Assembly (NCBI GenBank): GCA_964542455.1 | Contig: CAZIUC010000010.1 | Location: 1 to 64,000 of the forward strand | DNA: 64,000 nt | Direction of reading: 5' to 3' | DNA from: PFJX01 sp964542455 | GTDB lineage: Bacteria; Pseudomonadota; Gammaproteobacteria; Burkholderiales; Thiobacillaceae | Shown here: positions 37,660 to 45,297 of the stretch, one piece after another | Position numbering within the stretch: the first letter of the stretch is position 1 | Layout: the number at the start of each line of letters is the position of its first letter | Made by a program: the position numbers and the translations under genes | Notes under the pieces: generated by a model | Told to the model about the DNA's origin: nothing | The model's input: the letters and a program-made list of their open reading frames with translations, nothing else | Databases searched by the model: none

Positions 37660-38847
37660 ATGTATCTCGGCGACAAACGCGATCAGTCCCCCAAGCGATG
37701 GCGCCAGGCCTGGTTCATCCCGCTGGCCGCCGCCATGCTGGCGAGCGGGCCTGCTCGTGGCGAGGCGTCGCCCTGCGCTCAACCGGGCCGGTGGTTCCGG
37801 CCCGGCGGCGACGTAGTCTCAACCAGCGAAGCCTTCACCAGACTGGCTGACCGTGAAGTGGTGCTGTTGGGCGAGTCGCATGAAGCGCTCAACGATCATC
37901 GCTGGCAATACGCCATGTTGAACACGTTGTATGCGAGCCACCCCGACATGGCCATCGGCTTCGAAATGTTCCCGCGCCGGGTTCAGTCGGTGCTCGACCG
38001 CTGGGTGCGGGGGGAACTGTCCGAGGCGGATTTCCTGGCCCAGGCCGACTGGGATCATGTCTGGGGCATGGACTCCCGGCTCTATCTGCCGCTGTTCCAG
38101 TTCGCGCGCGAGCATCATGTTCCCATGCTGGCCCTCAATGTCGAACATGGCCTGCTCAAACAGATCGGCGCCTCCGGCCTGGCCGCGATTCCGGCCGGAC
38201 AGCGCGAAGGCGTGGGGCAACCCGCGCCGCTTCAGGCGGACTATCGCGATGAATTGGCGGTGGTTTTCGAGGCCCATGCCTTCCTCGTCGAAAAAGGCGT
38301 GCGTTTCGAACATTTCATGGAAGCCCAGCAGTTCAAGGACCGCGCCATGGCCGAAGCGCTGGACACCTATCGCAATATCCACCCGAATTCTCTCGTGGTC
38401 GGCATCCTGGGTGCCGGGCACCTGCTCAACGGCCACGGCGTTCCCCGGCAGTTGCGCGCCCTCGATCGGCGGCGGGTCGCGGCCCTCGCCACCTGGCCCG
38501 CGAACATGGATTGTGGCGATCTTGCCGCCGGCTACGCCGACCTGTTGTTCGTCGTTCCCGCGACGACGCAACCGGCCGACGCCAATCTCATGGCGCGCCT
38601 CGGCATTTCCTTGAAGGAAGTGCCGGAGGGGCTGCGCGTGGAGCAGGTGGCCGCCTCCAGTCTCGGCGACATGTCCGGCCTGCGCCAGGGCGACATCATC
38701 GTCCAGGCCGCCGGCCGTGGCATCAATCGCATCGTCTCGGCCCATGCCCTGGTACAGCGCCAGCCGGCGGGCACCTGGCTCCCCTTGCGGGTGCGGCGCG
38801 GCGCCGATTTCAGGGAAATCGTGGTGCGTTTCCCGGTCGAGCCCTGA
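37660..38847 (+). CDS. ChaN-domain protein with C-terminal PDZ domain
   Basis: A 395-aa secreted or envelope protein. An N-terminal signal-like segment (WFIPLAAAMLASGPARGEAS) is followed by a ChaN/haem-binding-uptake domain (VVLLGESHEALNDHRWQYA, GFEMFPRRVQSVLDRW, AQQFKDRAMAE, VVGILGAGHLLNGHGVP) and a PDZ domain (about 320-390; LGDMSGLRQGDIIVQAAG). ChaN of Campylobacter binds haem and is linked to iron uptake; the role here is not known. No lipobox Cys is seen. The start at 37660 has AAAGGA 7 bp upstream; ATG 37654 is an alternative. Confidence 0.8.
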   Translation: MYLGDKRDQSPKRWRQAWFIPLAAAMLASGPARGEASPCAQPGRWFRPGGDVVSTSEAFTRLADREVVLLGESHEALNDHRWQYAMLNTLYASHPDMAIGFEMFPRRVQSVLDRWVRGELSEADFLAQADWDHVWGMDSRLYLPLFQFAREHHVPMLALNVEHGLLKQIGASGLAAIPAGQREGVGQPAPLQADYRDELAVVFEAHAFLVEKGVRFEHFMEAQQFKDRAMAEALDTYRNIHPNSLVVGILGAGHLLNGHGVPRQLRALDRRRVAALATWPANMDCGDLAAGYADLLFVVPATTQPADANLMARLGISLKEVPEGLRVEQVAASSLGDMSGLRQGDIIVQAAGRGINRIVSAHALVQRQPAGTWLPLRVRRGADFREIVVRFPVEP

Positions 38848-38856
38848 AAGCCGCCG

Positions 38857-39939
38857 TCAAGCCGGGCGCAGTGTCAGACGCAGGTCGCCGCCGATCTGGC
38901 GGCTGTCGAGCAATTTGAAGGGCAAGCGGTTCGCCATGTCGCCGAGCGGCGGCAAGGCGAACACGCCGCGCGCCGCGTCACCCATCACCAGGGGCGCGAG
39001 ATAGGCGATCCATTCGTCCACCAGGCCGGCGTCGAGCAGCGCGCCGTTGAGGGTGGCGCCGGCTTCGACGTGGATTTCGTTGAGACCACGCCGACCCAGT
39101 TCATTGCACAAGGCGGCCAGGCCCACTCGACCATTGGGGCCGGGGATACACAGCACTTCCGCGCCCGCCGCTTCCAATGCCGCGCCTTTCGCCGGGTCGT
39201 CTAGCGCGCAGACGATGAGGGCGCCACCTTGCAGGATTTGCGCCGTCGGCGGGGTATTGAGCCGGCTATCGACGATGATCTTGAGCGGCTGCCGTGGCGT
39301 GCCGAGATCGCGAACATTCATGCGCGGGTCATCCGCCAGCACGGTGCCGACGCCGGTGAGAATGGCGCAGGCGCGGGCGCGCCAGGCCTGCACATCGGCG
39401 CGCGCGGCCGGCCCGGTGATCCATTTCGATGCGCCGTTCAACAGCGCGGTCTTGCCGTCCAGGCTGGAGGCGGTCTTCACCCGCAGCCAGGGGCGGCCGC
39501 GCGTCATGCGGGCGATGAAGCCGATGTTGAGTTCGCGCGCCTCGGCTTCCATCACGCCCACTTCCACCTGGATGCCGGCCAGGGTGAGCAAGGTCAGTCC
39601 GCCCCCGGAAACCTGTGGATTGGGGTCGCGCATGGCCGCCACCACGCGGCTCACACCGGCGCCGATCAGGGCGTTGGCGCAGGGCGGGGTGCGGCCGTGA
39701 TGGCTGCACGGCTCCAGGGTGACATAGGCGGTGGCGCCGCGCGCCCGTTCACCCGCGACGCGCAGGGCGTGGACTTCGGCATGCGCCTCGCCGGCGCGCG
39801 CGTGCCAGCCTTCGCCCACCACCTGCCCGCCGGCGACGATCACACAACCGACGCGCGGGTTGGGCGTGGTGGTGAACAGCCCGCGCTCCGCCAGGCGCAG
39901 GGCGTGGGTCATATGGGTGTGGTCGGCGGCGGAGAACAT
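38857..39939 (-). CDS. ribD: Bifunctional riboflavin biosynthesis deaminase/reductase RibD
   Basis: A 360-aa protein. The N-terminal deaminase domain has the zinc motif (HAEVHAL ... TLEPCSHHGRTPPC). The C-terminal reductase domain starts at about 150 (WLRVKTASSLDGKTAL, DDPRMNVRD, HVEAGATLNGALLDAG). It does two steps of riboflavin synthesis from the GTP-derived pyrimidine. The start at 39939 lies 2 bp after the nrdR stop, completing a glyA-nrdR-ribD unit. Confidence 0.96.
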   Translation of the reverse strand: MFSAADHTHMTHALRLAERGLFTTTPNPRVGCVIVAGGQVVGEGWHARAGEAHAEVHALRVAGERARGATAYVTLEPCSHHGRTPPCANALIGAGVSRVVAAMRDPNPQVSGGGLTLLTLAGIQVEVGVMEAEARELNIGFIARMTRGRPWLRVKTASSLDGKTALLNGASKWITGPAARADVQAWRARACAILTGVGTVLADDPRMNVRDLGTPRQPLKIIVDSRLNTPPTAQILQGGALIVCALDDPAKGAALEAAGAEVLCIPGPNGRVGLAALCNELGRRGLNEIHVEAGATLNGALLDAGLVDEWIAYLAPLVMGDAARGVFALPPLGDMANRLPFKLLDSRQIGGDLRLTLRPA

Positions 39940-39941
39940 CT

Positions 39942-40409
39942 TCAACCCTCGCCTTTCCTACCCTCACCGAGGGAGCTGATCACATCGCGGAAATCGTCGA
40001 CCCCCTGGAAACTGCGATAAACCGAGGCGAAGCGGATATAAGCCACCTTGTCGAGTCGGTAGAGCGCGTCCATCACCATCTCGCCGAGGCTACGCGAGGG
40101 GATTTCGCGCTCGCCCAGGGTCAGCAGCTTCTGGCGGATGCGGCCGATGGCCTCGTCCACCAGCTCGACGGATACCGGCCGCTTGTGCAGCGCGCGACGA
40201 AAGCCTTCACGTAGCTTGGTTTCGGAAAACTCCTCGCGCATACCGTTGCCCTTGACCACCTGGGGCAACCTCACATCGGCGTTTTCATAGGTCGTGAAGC
40301 GCTTGTCACAACTTGCGCAACGGCGCCTCCGGCGCACCGAAAGGCCATCCTCGGCCAAGCGGGTCTCCACCACCTGGGTATCGGTGGCGCCGCAGAAGGG
40401 GCATCTCAT
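39942..40409 (-). CDS. nrdR: Transcriptional repressor NrdR
   Basis: A 155-aa regulator of ribonucleotide reductase genes. The zinc ribbon MRCPFCGATDTQV ... CASCDKRFTTYE has four Cys, followed by the ATP-cone domain (about 50-140; VVKGNGMREEFSETKLREG). It senses ATP/dATP. The C-terminal tail is short and charged. Placed between glyA and ribD, a common proteobacterial order. Confidence 0.97.
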   Translation of the reverse strand: MRCPFCGATDTQVVETRLAEDGLSVRRRRRCASCDKRFTTYENADVRLPQVVKGNGMREEFSETKLREGFRRALHKRPVSVELVDEAIGRIRQKLLTLGEREIPSRSLGEMVMDALYRLDKVAYIRFASVYRSFQGVDDFRDVISSLGEGRKGEG

Positions 40410-40440
40410 CCAGGTAGGCGGTCTAGCGCGCTTTGCTCAC

Positions 40441-41688
40441 TCATTTCCCATAAACCGGGAACGCGGCATTCATCTTGGCCACTTCCGCCTTCACCTTTGC
40501 CGCCACCGCTTCGTCGTTGGGCGCGTCGAGCACGTCGGCGACCAGGTGGGCCAGTTTCTCGGCCTCCAGTTCCTTGAAGCCGCGCGTGGTCATGGCCGGG
40601 GTGCCGATGCGGATGCCGCTGGTGACGAAGGGCTTCTGCGGGTCGTTGGGGATGGCGTTCTTGTTCACCGTGATGTGGGCGCGGCCCAGCGCCGCTTCGG
40701 CGTCCTTGCCGGTGAGATGCTTGGCTTGCAGGTCGACCAGGAACACATGCGATTCGGTGCGCCCGGAAACGATGCGCAGACCACGTTCGGACAGCACCTT
40801 GCACATCACCAGCGCGTTCGACACCACCTGTTCCTGGTAGTGCTTGAAGTCCTTGCCGGCGGCTTCCTTGAACGCGGTGGCCTTGCCGGCGATCACGTGT
40901 TCCAGGGGGCCGCCTTGCAGGCCGGGGAAAATCGCGGAGTTGATCGCTTTCTCATGCTCCGCCTTCATCAATATGATGCCGCCGCGCGGGCCGCGCAGTG
41001 TCTTGTGCGTGGTGGAGGTGACCACGTCGGCGTGCGGCACCGGGTTGGGATAGACGCCGGCGGCGATGAGGCCGGCGTAATGCGCCATGTCCACCATGAA
41101 GATGGCGCCGATTTCCTTGGCGATTTTCGCGAAGCGGGCGAAGTCGATGCGCAGGGCGTAGGCGGAAGCGCCGGCGATGATCAGGCGCGGCTTGTGCTCG
41201 CGCGCCTTGGCTTCCATCGCGTCATAGTCGATGGCCTCTTTGGCGTCGAGGCCGTAGGCCACCACGTTGAACCACTTGCCGGACATGTTCAGCGCCATGC
41301 CGTGGGTGAGGTGGCCGCCTTCGGCCAGACTCATGCCCATGATGGTGTCGCCGGGCTTGCAGAACGCCATCAACACCGCCTGGTTGGCCTGTGAGCCGGA
41401 GTTGGGCTGCACGTTGGCGGCCTCGGCACCGAACAATTTCTTCACGCGGTCGATCGCCAGTTGCTCGACCACGTCCACCCACTCGCAGCCGCCGTAATAG
41501 CGCTTGCCGGGATAGCCTTCCGCGTACTTGTTGGTCAGCACCGAACCCTGCGCCTCCATGACGGCCGGGCTGGTGTAGTTTTCCGAGGCAATGAGCTCGA
41601 TGTGCTCTTCCTGGCGTTTGGCTTCGCTCTGGATGGCGGACCAGAGTTCGGGATCGGTGACGGCAAGCGTCTGAGAGGCGGAGAACAT
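40441..41688 (-). CDS. glyA: Serine hydroxymethyltransferase
   Basis: A 415-aa PLP enzyme interconverting serine and glycine with tetrahydrofolate. Motifs: LIASENYTSPAVMEAQGS, KYAEGYPGKRYYGGCE and the PLP lysine in DVVTSTTHKTLRGPRGG. Full length. It supplies the one-carbon units used by MetH and others. First gene of the glyA-nrdR-ribD unit. Confidence 0.98.
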   Translation of the reverse strand: MFSASQTLAVTDPELWSAIQSEAKRQEEHIELIASENYTSPAVMEAQGSVLTNKYAEGYPGKRYYGGCEWVDVVEQLAIDRVKKLFGAEAANVQPNSGSQANQAVLMAFCKPGDTIMGMSLAEGGHLTHGMALNMSGKWFNVVAYGLDAKEAIDYDAMEAKAREHKPRLIIAGASAYALRIDFARFAKIAKEIGAIFMVDMAHYAGLIAAGVYPNPVPHADVVTSTTHKTLRGPRGGIILMKAEHEKAINSAIFPGLQGGPLEHVIAGKATAFKEAAGKDFKHYQEQVVSNALVMCKVLSERGLRIVSGRTESHVFLVDLQAKHLTGKDAEAALGRAHITVNKNAIPNDPQKPFVTSGIRIGTPAMTTRGFKELEAEKLAHLVADVLDAPNDEAVAAKVKAEVAKMNAAFPVYGK

Positions 41689-41747
41689 GAGGGAAACACC
41701 TGGAATCGCAAAGAAAGCGCGATTTTACCCATGCGCGCCCCTTGTTG

Positions 41748-41786
41748 AGCAGAAACGACAGCCAGCATTCAGCGGCCGTTTCCAGG
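41748..41786. repeat. Probable remnant of the TGA-flanked element, copy D (39 bp)
   Basis: The right end GGCCGTTTCCAGG followed by ATGAT matches copies B and C. The left end (GAGCAGAAACGAC) is degenerate and the interior GACCGCTC block is missing. It sits in the glyA / pseudouridine-synthase intergenic region. Confidence 0.5.
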
Positions 41787-41821
41787 ATGATTGACGGGTC
41801 AGCCACACTTCAGCGTCAACA

Positions 41822-42469
41822 ATGGAAATTCTTTACCAGGACAGCGCGCTCCTCGTCTTCAACAAACCCAGCGGCCTGCTCTCCGTGCCGGGGCGTGGCC
41901 CGGACAAGCAGGACTGCCTCTCCGCCCGCGTCCAGGCGCGCTGGCCCGACGCGCTGATCGTGCATCGCCTCGACTTCGACACCTCGGGAGTCATCCTGCT
42001 GGCGCGTGGCCCCGACGCGCAGCGCGCGCTCAACCGCGCGTTCGAGTCGCGCCTGGTGCACAAACGTTATGTGGCCATCGTCGATGGCGTGCTGGAAGCC
42101 GACCCGACGGCGCTGGACGGCTGGGGACTGATCGACCTGCCGTTGTGCCTGGACTGGGAAAACCGGCCCCTGCACATCGTCGACCATCAGGCCGGCAAAC
42201 CCAGCCGCACCCGCTGGCGGCCCTACCCACCCGGTGAACTCGGCGGCGCGCCCGCCACCCGGGTCGACCTGGAGCCCATCACCGGCCGCTCCCACCAACT
42301 GCGCGTCCACCTGCAAGCCCTCGGCCACCCCATCCTCGGCGATACCCTCTACGCCTCCCCCGCCGCCCAGGCCCGCGCCACCCGTTTGTTGCTGCATGCC
42401 CGCGAATTGACCCTGGCGCATCCGCTCACCGGCGTTCCGCTCACCTTCCGCAGCGAGCCGCCGTTCTGA
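41822..42469 (+). CDS. RluA-family pseudouridine synthase
   Basis: A 215-aa single-domain enzyme. Catalytic motif HRLDFDTSGVILLAR (Asp in HRLD), then HKRYVAIVDG and GRSHQLRVHLQALGHPILGD. It lacks an S4 domain and so is closer to RluA or TruC than to RluC/D. The exact RNA target (23S/tRNA position) cannot be decided. Starts at ATG 41822 after a repeat remnant. Confidence 0.9.
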   Translation: MEILYQDSALLVFNKPSGLLSVPGRGPDKQDCLSARVQARWPDALIVHRLDFDTSGVILLARGPDAQRALNRAFESRLVHKRYVAIVDGVLEADPTALDGWGLIDLPLCLDWENRPLHIVDHQAGKPSRTRWRPYPPGELGGAPATRVDLEPITGRSHQLRVHLQALGHPILGDTLYASPAAQARATRLLLHARELTLAHPLTGVPLTFRSEPPF

Positions 42470-42492
42470 GAGGCACAGGAGGCAGCGGGCGT

Positions 42493-42840
42493 TCAGGGCT
42501 CCAACATACGTAGCTGCTCCCTGAGGATGAGCAGCTTGCGGTCGATGCTCCGGACGGCGGGGTGCTGCTCCGTATATTTCAGCAGAAGAATGCCACGCTC
42601 CGTTTCCAGTTGATTGATGCGGCTCTGAACGTCCTCCCGGTTACCGTAAGGTGCTTCCACGGGCGGACGACTTTCGATCCTTTGCATGCGCCGCTCCAGG
42701 TCTTCCAGGCGCTGCTCAGCCGCCACCTGGCTGGCGGCGGGTGGAACCGACTCGTGGGAGACGCATCCCGCCAGTAGCAAGCCTACCGGGAATAAAAGCA
42801 GGCGCCAAAGCGGCATGCCATGTTTGTCTTGCCTTGCCAT
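42493..42840 (-). CDS. Small coiled-coil lipoprotein
   Basis: A 115-aa protein with lipobox LLLAGC after a hydrophobic N-segment, then a predicted coiled coil. The last 50 residues (QLETERGILLLKYTEQHP...) resemble the LKYTDLHPEI segment of chain-length determinants, including the one at 24047-25582. The start at 42840 has GGAGG 5 bp upstream. Function unknown; a stand-alone piece of a PCP-like coiled coil is one reading. Confidence 0.75.
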   Translation of the reverse strand: MARQDKHGMPLWRLLLFPVGLLLAGCVSHESVPPAASQVAAEQRLEDLERRMQRIESRPPVEAPYGNREDVQSRINQLETERGILLLKYTEQHPAVRSIDRKLLILREQLRMLEP

Positions 42841-43049
42841 CGAAACCTCCAGGTCCGGATATGTGACAGCCAGAGACAAGAGTAGGCGCTCCCGCGGACT
42901 TTCCTAGCCGCATCTGGTCGCGCGAAGTAAACATGTACACAACGTGGCCGGAAAGTCTGTATCGACCGGGTACGGCATACACCGGAGAAGAACAAGCAGA
43001 CTTCGCCGCTGACTGTGGCGGCCATGCCTGCGCCGCACTTTGCGCGGGA

Positions 43050-43457
43050 TCAGTGTTCACCCTTGGTCTTGCGCATTCCCGCGACGCGATTGCCCTGTTT
43101 CTGCGGGCCGCCCATCGGAAAGATGTCATGCAGGTAGCGGCTGTTCCCCTTTTCCGGCCCCCAGACATCACGGAAGTGTTTGATCATGTCGCGCACCTGG
43201 GCCTGGACGTTGTGTTCTTCGTAGAACTCACGGATGAAATCGATCACCTGCCAGTGCTCGTCCGTGAGCACAAGGCCTTCCCTGGCCGCCTGGGCGTGGG
43301 CGAAATTTTCGCTCCAGGTGTCCATGTCGAGGATGTAGCCTTCCTGGTCGGTCAGCACTTCCCGGCCATCCACCAGCAGTTTGCAGGTGTAGATGGCATA
43401 GGGGCTGGTGCTGTCGAGCGCGTCCTGGCGGTAGTTGATCTTCGGCATTTCATACAT
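43050..43457 (-). CDS. DsrC/TusE-family protein lacking the C-terminal redox cysteines
   Basis: A 135-aa protein with the full DsrC/TusE fold signature (DQEGYILDMDTWSENFAHA, LTDEHWQVIDFIREFYEE, WGPEKGNSRYLHDIFPMG). In DsrC two C-terminal Cys carry sulfur, and in TusE one. Here the two aligned positions are Asn123 (KQGNRVAG) and Glu134 (KGEH). The only Cys is Cys25. It matches the cysteine-free branch described for the DsrC family (regulatory, RspA-type), so it is unlikely to carry persulfide. The start at 43457 has a strong AAAAGGAG. It is followed by no sulfur-oxidation genes; the HPP gene is immediately upstream on the same strand. Confidence 0.88.
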   Translation of the reverse strand: MYEMPKINYRQDALDSTSPYAIYTCKLLVDGREVLTDQEGYILDMDTWSENFAHAQAAREGLVLTDEHWQVIDFIREFYEEHNVQAQVRDMIKHFRDVWGPEKGNSRYLHDIFPMGGPQKQGNRVAGMRKTKGEH

Positions 43458-43516
43458 GGTGAAACTCCTTTTCATGGGTGGGTCAATTGCTGAGAACGCT
43501 TCGCGTCCCGACCAGG

Positions 43517-44248
43517 CTAGCCAGCCCGACCGCCTTGAACCGCCAGCACGGGCGGCATGTGGGCATGATTCGTCGCCAGGTGGTAAATCCGCAGCAAGTC
43601 GTCTTCCGTGACGTCGATGAAGGAATCGATCTGGGATAAGGCGTAGACCAGATCACTATGGGCAATCATGGATTTCTCCTTGACGTCGGCGGGCTCGTGG
43701 TCGGTGGCCAGCTTGGCCATCCAGAGGGGATAGCGACGGTGCTTGAAGGGCGCGTTGAACAACATGGCCACGCTCAACAGAACCAATACGTTAAGCAACA
43801 GGGGCGTGACCAGATAGGCATAACCCAGGGTGTGCACCGCTTCCCCACCCAAGACCACCGCCAGTGCCGCCGCTCCGCCCGGCGGGTGCAGGCAGCGCAG
43901 GTAGTACATGACGGCAATGGACAGCGCCACCGCCACCGCCGCCGCGGTCAGGGTGTCGTGGATGAGCAGGACACAGGTAATGCCGATGGCGGAAGACAAC
44001 ATATGCCCACCCAGCACCGGCCAGGGCTGCGACAGGGGGCTGTGCGGCGCGGCGAACAGGAGGACGGCGGAAGCGCCCATGGAGGTGACGACCAGCGCGG
44101 TTCCCTGCCCCCCCAACACGCCGTGGCTGATGATCAGCACCCCGAGGATGCCGAGGAAGGCGCCCAGGGCGGAGAGCAGCTTCTCCACATGGCTGGCCGG
44201 ATGAGGGTCGTTGCCAAACCATCGACTCCAGATTTTCAAGGCTTTCAT
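43517..44248 (-). CDS. HPP-family membrane protein
   Basis: A 243-aa protein with four or five membrane spans in residues 25-175 and the signature CLHPPGGAAALAVVLGG. The HPP family includes chloroplast nitrite transporters; the bacterial role is mostly unknown. The C-terminal ~60 residues are soluble (DHEPADVKEKSM..., FIDVTEDDLLRIY). It is divergent from a LysR gene, which probably controls it, and co-directional with the DsrC-like gene 59 bp downstream. Confidence 0.85.
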   Translation of the reverse strand: MKALKIWSRWFGNDPHPASHVEKLLSALGAFLGILGVLIISHGVLGGQGTALVVTSMGASAVLLFAAPHSPLSQPWPVLGGHMLSSAIGITCVLLIHDTLTAAAVAVALSIAVMYYLRCLHPPGGAAALAVVLGGEAVHTLGYAYLVTPLLLNVLVLLSVAMLFNAPFKHRRYPLWMAKLATDHEPADVKEKSMIAHSDLVYALSQIDSFIDVTEDDLLRIYHLATNHAHMPPVLAVQGGRAG

Positions 44249-44362
44249 GACATCCGTTCCACTAGAAACAAGGTGGAAGCAGTCTATGAGCACGCACTTA
44301 TATTCGTAAATCGATATTTATTCATGTTACATATCGGGTTGTTGAATACATGGACGGCATAT
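44249..44362. promoter_or_regulatory. Divergent AT-rich control region between HPP and LysR genes
   Basis: This stretch is clearly more AT-rich than its surroundings, with an interrupted palindrome ATATTCGTAAATCGATAT and further TTCATGT/ACATAT sequences. Divergent LysR genes usually bind such sites to control both genes; the exact operator was not determined. Confidence 0.5.
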
Positions 44363-45214
44363 ATGGATACCGAATTTGCCCGCACCTTTCTCGCGGTGGC
44401 GGCCGCCGGCAATTTTGTCGGCGCGGCGGAACGCCTGCATATCACCCAATCCACCGTCAGTGCCCGCATCCAGACCCTGGAGTCGCAAATGGGGGCGCGG
44501 CTGTTCCGGCGTGGACGTGGTGGCGCGGAATTGACCGCCGCGGGACATCGCTTCCTGCGCCACGCAAAAACGCTGGTCCGCACCCTGGAGCAGGCCCGCC
44601 ACGACGTCAGCCTGCCCAGTGGCTTCAGCGGCGGGCTGACCCTGAGTGGGCGCAGTGCCTTGTGGGAGGACTTTCTGCCGCGCTGGGTCGACTGGATGCG
44701 TGAGGCCGTGCCCGATGTGTCCCTGCGTCTGGAGCTCGGCTTCGAGGAAGGCATCATGCAGGGACTGGTGCAGGGCATCGTCGACATCGGCGTCATGTAC
44801 ACCCCCGAAAGCCGGCCCGGCCTGGCCGTGGAGCACCTGTTCGACGAATCTCTGGTGTTGGTGACCAGCAACCCGAACCGCCCCTGGCCGGACCCCGACT
44901 ACATCCACGTGGATTGGGGCGCCGAGTTCCATGCCCAGTTTGGTGCCCGCTTTCCAGCTGTGGAAGCACCCGCCCGGATCGCCAATATCGGCTGGATCGG
45001 GCTACAGCTGATGGAGTCTCGCGGCGGTTCGGTCTACCTGCCGCAGCGCACGGTACGCGATGCGATCGAACAGGGAAGGCTGTGGCGAGTGCACGAAAGC
45101 CCCCTCATCACGTTACCTGCCTACATGGTATTTCCCATGGACCGGGACGAGGCCCATCTGGCCCGCGCGGTGCAGAAACTGCGCTCACTCGGCGCGGAGG
45201 AGCGCGCCAGGTAG
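44363..45214 (+). CDS. LysR-family transcriptional regulator
   Basis: A 283-aa protein. The N-terminal winged helix-turn-helix (TFLAVAAAGNFVGAAERLHI, TQSTVSARIQTLESQ) is followed by a substrate-binding domain (about 90-280). The N-terminus MDTEFARTF at 44363 was chosen. It is divergent from the HPP/DsrC-like genes and likely their regulator. The ligand is unknown. Confidence 0.93.
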   Translation: MDTEFARTFLAVAAAGNFVGAAERLHITQSTVSARIQTLESQMGARLFRRGRGGAELTAAGHRFLRHAKTLVRTLEQARHDVSLPSGFSGGLTLSGRSALWEDFLPRWVDWMREAVPDVSLRLELGFEEGIMQGLVQGIVDIGVMYTPESRPGLAVEHLFDESLVLVTSNPNRPWPDPDYIHVDWGAEFHAQFGARFPAVEAPARIANIGWIGLQLMESRGGSVYLPQRTVRDAIEQGRLWRVHESPLITLPAYMVFPMDRDEAHLARAVQKLRSLGAEERAR

Positions 45215-45219
45215 GAGGC

Positions 45220-45258
45220 ATGAGCAAAACCACCATCCAGTGGTCGGATGCTCATGAT
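45220..45258 (+). pseudogene. Possible 5' remnant of a DUF5131 (phage Gp37-like) gene
   Basis: Directly after the LysR stop, GGAGG precedes an ATG and MSKTTIQWSDA, which resembles the N-terminus of DUF5131 proteins (MSxxTxIQWTDATWNP). Similarity ends after about 11 residues and the frame then runs antisense to the RND gene, so only the first codons remain, if this is a remnant at all. Confidence 0.3.
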
Positions 45259-45297
45259 GAGCACCGTGATGCGCGGTTCATGGCTGGATGCGATGTT

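Noticed and set aside
43050..43457. True DsrC or TusE sulfur carrier
   Set aside because: Both C-terminal cysteine positions are substituted, so sulfur transfer by the known mechanism is not supported.
43658..44362. N-terminal extension of the LysR gene by about 235 codons
   Set aside because: It runs antisense to the HPP gene. The canonical LysR N-terminus starts at 44363.
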